Shown here piece by piece: positions 62,037-64,000 of a stretch of 64,000 nt of DNA. How positions within the stretch are numbered: the stretch's first letter is position 1; every line of letters begins with the position of its first letter. The DNA comes from Anisakis pegreffii (taxonomy: Eukaryota; Nematoda; Chromadorea; Rhabditida; Anisakidae): the NCBI GenBank assembly GCA_035041965.1, contig JAPYMA010002771.1, positions 372,001 to 436,000 of the forward strand. Direction: 5' to 3'. Made by a program: the position numbers and the translations under genes. Under the pieces are notes generated by a model. It was given only the letters and a program-made list of their open reading frames with translations. It was not told where the DNA came from and did not search any database.

Positions 62037-63858
62037 TATATATTCGAGTTACCACTGAGGTTAAGGAAAGCAATAATGTACAAACTAGCAAAATTCATTT
62101 TATCGAGTACCTTCATCGTCAGATTGATATCATCAGATTGAAAGATGGAACATTTGGTGATTGTTAGAAAATATAATGCAACAGTCAATGAAAAGGTAAA
62201 CAGATACAAGCCAATTCATGGTCTGGCTCAGGCTTGATAACATTGATGACATTGCTATATCACTGCTTTTCAAGCGAAACTTCCTTCTTCACTCCAACCC
62301 CCATGAAATCAGCTCATGGGGTGAAGTTTTGCTCAAAATCGAATGATGTACCGATGTGACAGAAAATCAGTCGCAACAAGATATTGCGATAAATTTGATT
62401 AAATTGCTTGAAAAGCATGTAATGAACACGTCGAAGTAGGGATAAGAATATGAGATCGAAGATATCTGCCTATCACACGAGAGGGGTTTAAAAAATGCCG
62501 ATGGCAATGGATGCCATTCAATCGATTGATTGATTGATAGATTTAATTGTTGCACCGCCACTGCGCCGTCCCAAATTATCGACAGACTTGCATACAATTG
62601 TTCATAGATATAATCTCAACGAATATCTTGACTCATTGTACATCCATCACTAAATTACGCATTCATCTCTCTCACAACGTTTCTTTGCAATATTCGTCAC
62701 AAATCGATTATCATTCTAAACATGTATTGGGAAAGATTTTGTATTTGTATTAATGACAAAAATTCAAACGCTCTATCGCAGTACTCATCATAATATTCAA
62801 GAAGTGATATTAATATGGGTGACATACAATTGCTTGTTTGAAGAAGATGATGAGATCATTATATTAGATGATTCGTATGCATAGGAAACGTTGTGTTCCT
62901 AGCTATAGTGACATAGGCAATGAGCCGAAAGAATAGTAGAACGCGTCAGCATATTTATGACTGGCTGGAAAACGTCCATAGTTTACATACTTTCGTCAGG
63001 CAACATCACTGATACGATTATTTATCCATATCCTTATCGCAAACTCGACCAAATTCAGTGGCGAAACAGAATGAGCATTTGAAAGCGGAATTTTCATAAG
63101 TTTTAACGAGCTAAAGATCAAATCCAGCAGCATTAGAAACTTAACTCTTTATATATGAGTATGATAGGCATATGACAGCCAATGATATGAGAATGATGCA
63201 CAAGCAGCATTAGATAGATGAATTACATCCTTTTGAAGAAGAAACTCTGAGAAATTTTGATTATATGGATTTCACAAATCATGACAGGGATTGCCTAAAG
63301 ACAAAGGACACAGATAGATGTAGATGCGTTAATAAAATGTTATTGAAGATTAATTTATGGATGTATGCTTTCATTCAAATTGATTCTCATTCGGTTTGAT
63401 TCATTCGACATATGTAAAAGGAAACCCTGATGGATAGATAGATAGGAAGTGAGCGATACCTATTACATGCCAGTGGCATGATGCCACTGCATATCTTCCA
63501 CAAACTCATACGATTGCTGAAATCCATTCAGACCGCCGTTTAATGTGGCGTGATTTGCTTAATGTAACATTTCATTTGCAACTGGAGATAAAATTGATTC
63601 AAGTAGGCTGAAAATCACGGTGCCCTTTTTGGATCAAGATCAGTATTCGCTCAAGCATTTGTTCCATCCGATAGTCAGATTCTTGTTAGTTATAGACATT
63701 ATTGCATCCAGTCGATTTCTCAGAAATCACATTTTATAGTTAGCATTCGAACGAATTCATTCGGTCATTTACCCAGTGGCACAGTCAACTGCAAACGATA
63801 CAATGATCATGCATTATATAGTGAATGATAAATGAGTATCAAGTGGAAAAGTATTAGG
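62037..63858. other. Right-hand intergenic region, no supported gene
   Basis: About 1.8 kb with no exon I can support. It includes the third copy of a dispersed repeat (62200-62290) and, at 62290-62330, a small imperfect hairpin with arms around CCCCATGA/TCATGGGG. Short open frames lack splice sites or recognisable content. Confidence 0.5.
62200..62290. repeat. Dispersed repeat copy 3
   Basis: It starts gatacaagccaattcatggt, continues ctggctcaggcttgataaca and ends near ttcaagcgaaacttccttc. It matches the copy at 35556-35640 over most of its length with point differences, showing a low-copy interspersed family. Confidence 0.55.
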
Positions 63859-64000
63859 TAGTATTCGTCGAGGGACGAGGTCTCCGTCGTAGTCCTCGAC
63901 GGAGATCCCGGTGGGGAGCCATCCCTCAACAATTTTGCTCCCAGCTTTTTGGTCGGGGTTCCTTCCCCTTCCTGGACGAATTCCTCCACGCGCCCATCCC
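63859..64000. mobile_element. Left end of another hAT-type MITE copy
   Basis: It starts TAGTATTCGTCGAGGGA, the terminal repeat of the 40.7 kb element with two changes, then enters GC-rich sequence with the same CAATTTTGCTCCCAGCTTTTT and CGGGGTTCC unit as that element's interior. It runs off the right edge of the window, so the other end and target duplication are not visible. Confidence 0.65.

Noticed and set aside
1..64000. CRISPR arrays, bacterial operons, ribosome binding sites, rRNA genes
   Set aside because: The gene structure is eukaryotic with GT-AG introns throughout; repeats seen are microsatellites, MITEs and hairpins without regular spacers, and no rRNA or convincing tRNA sequence is present.

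Overview
This window reads as nuclear DNA of a small-intron animal, most likely a nematode. It is AT-rich. Genes are broken into exons of about 35-420 bases separated by introns from about 50 bases to over 1 kb, and nearly all 3' splice sites end in TTTCAG or a close variant (TTGCAG, TTCAG, TTTAAG), the nematode consensus. One acceptor lies one base before a signal-peptide start codon, as expected for spliced-leader trans-splicing. Several products are recognisable animal proteins. The species cannot be named from the sequence.

Nearly every gene is on the minus strand. In coordinate order: a DEAH-box helicase cut by the left edge (1-2480, perhaps reaching 3434); a low-complexity Pro/Asn/Ser-rich exon (4882-6347) and exon-like pieces of unknown genes up to 9191; GINS1/Psf1 (10716-12376); a 26-exon gene for a 1,242-residue integrase-derived protein (14698-24261); a 14-exon gene with two N-terminal THAP fingers (25017-29746); a second THAP gene (29964-33459); the O-fucose beta-1,3-glucosyltransferase B3GLCT (34597-38936); RAB5IF/OPTI (40015-41863); symplekin (45780-54972); and a secreted Cys-tailed protein (59614-62029). 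For six genes I followed the reading frame across every intron and all splice phases agree: GINS1, the integrase gene, both THAP genes, B3GLCT and RAB5IF. The three exons of the secreted protein also agree.

The most interesting block is 14.7-33.5 kb. Two THAP genes and one integrase-derived gene lie head-to-tail, only 217 bases separating the first two. THAP fingers are related to P-element transposase and the third gene comes from a retroviral-type integrase, so two kinds of transposon-derived DNA-binding protein sit side by side. The integrase copy keeps the fold and the first catalytic Asp, but the expected second Asp is Tyr and the expected Glu is Met. It has lost the HHCC zinc ligands and gained a new Cys-rich module and a basic Ser/Thr/Pro tail. 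This looks like a domesticated, catalytically dead, DNA- or chromatin-binding protein.

Mobile DNA is sparse: a 586-base non-autonomous hAT-type element with an 8-base target duplication inside a RAB5IF intron, relatives of it at 56.7 kb and 63.9 kb, a relic of an hAT transposase C-terminus at 45.0-45.3 kb, several hairpins, a dispersed repeat with three copies, and two long (AT)n tracts, one ending nine bases from a B3GLCT splice acceptor. Housekeeping roles represented are replication initiation and helicase activation (GINS1), mRNA 3'-end processing (symplekin), ER glycosylation (B3GLCT) and ER membrane-protein insertion (RAB5IF).
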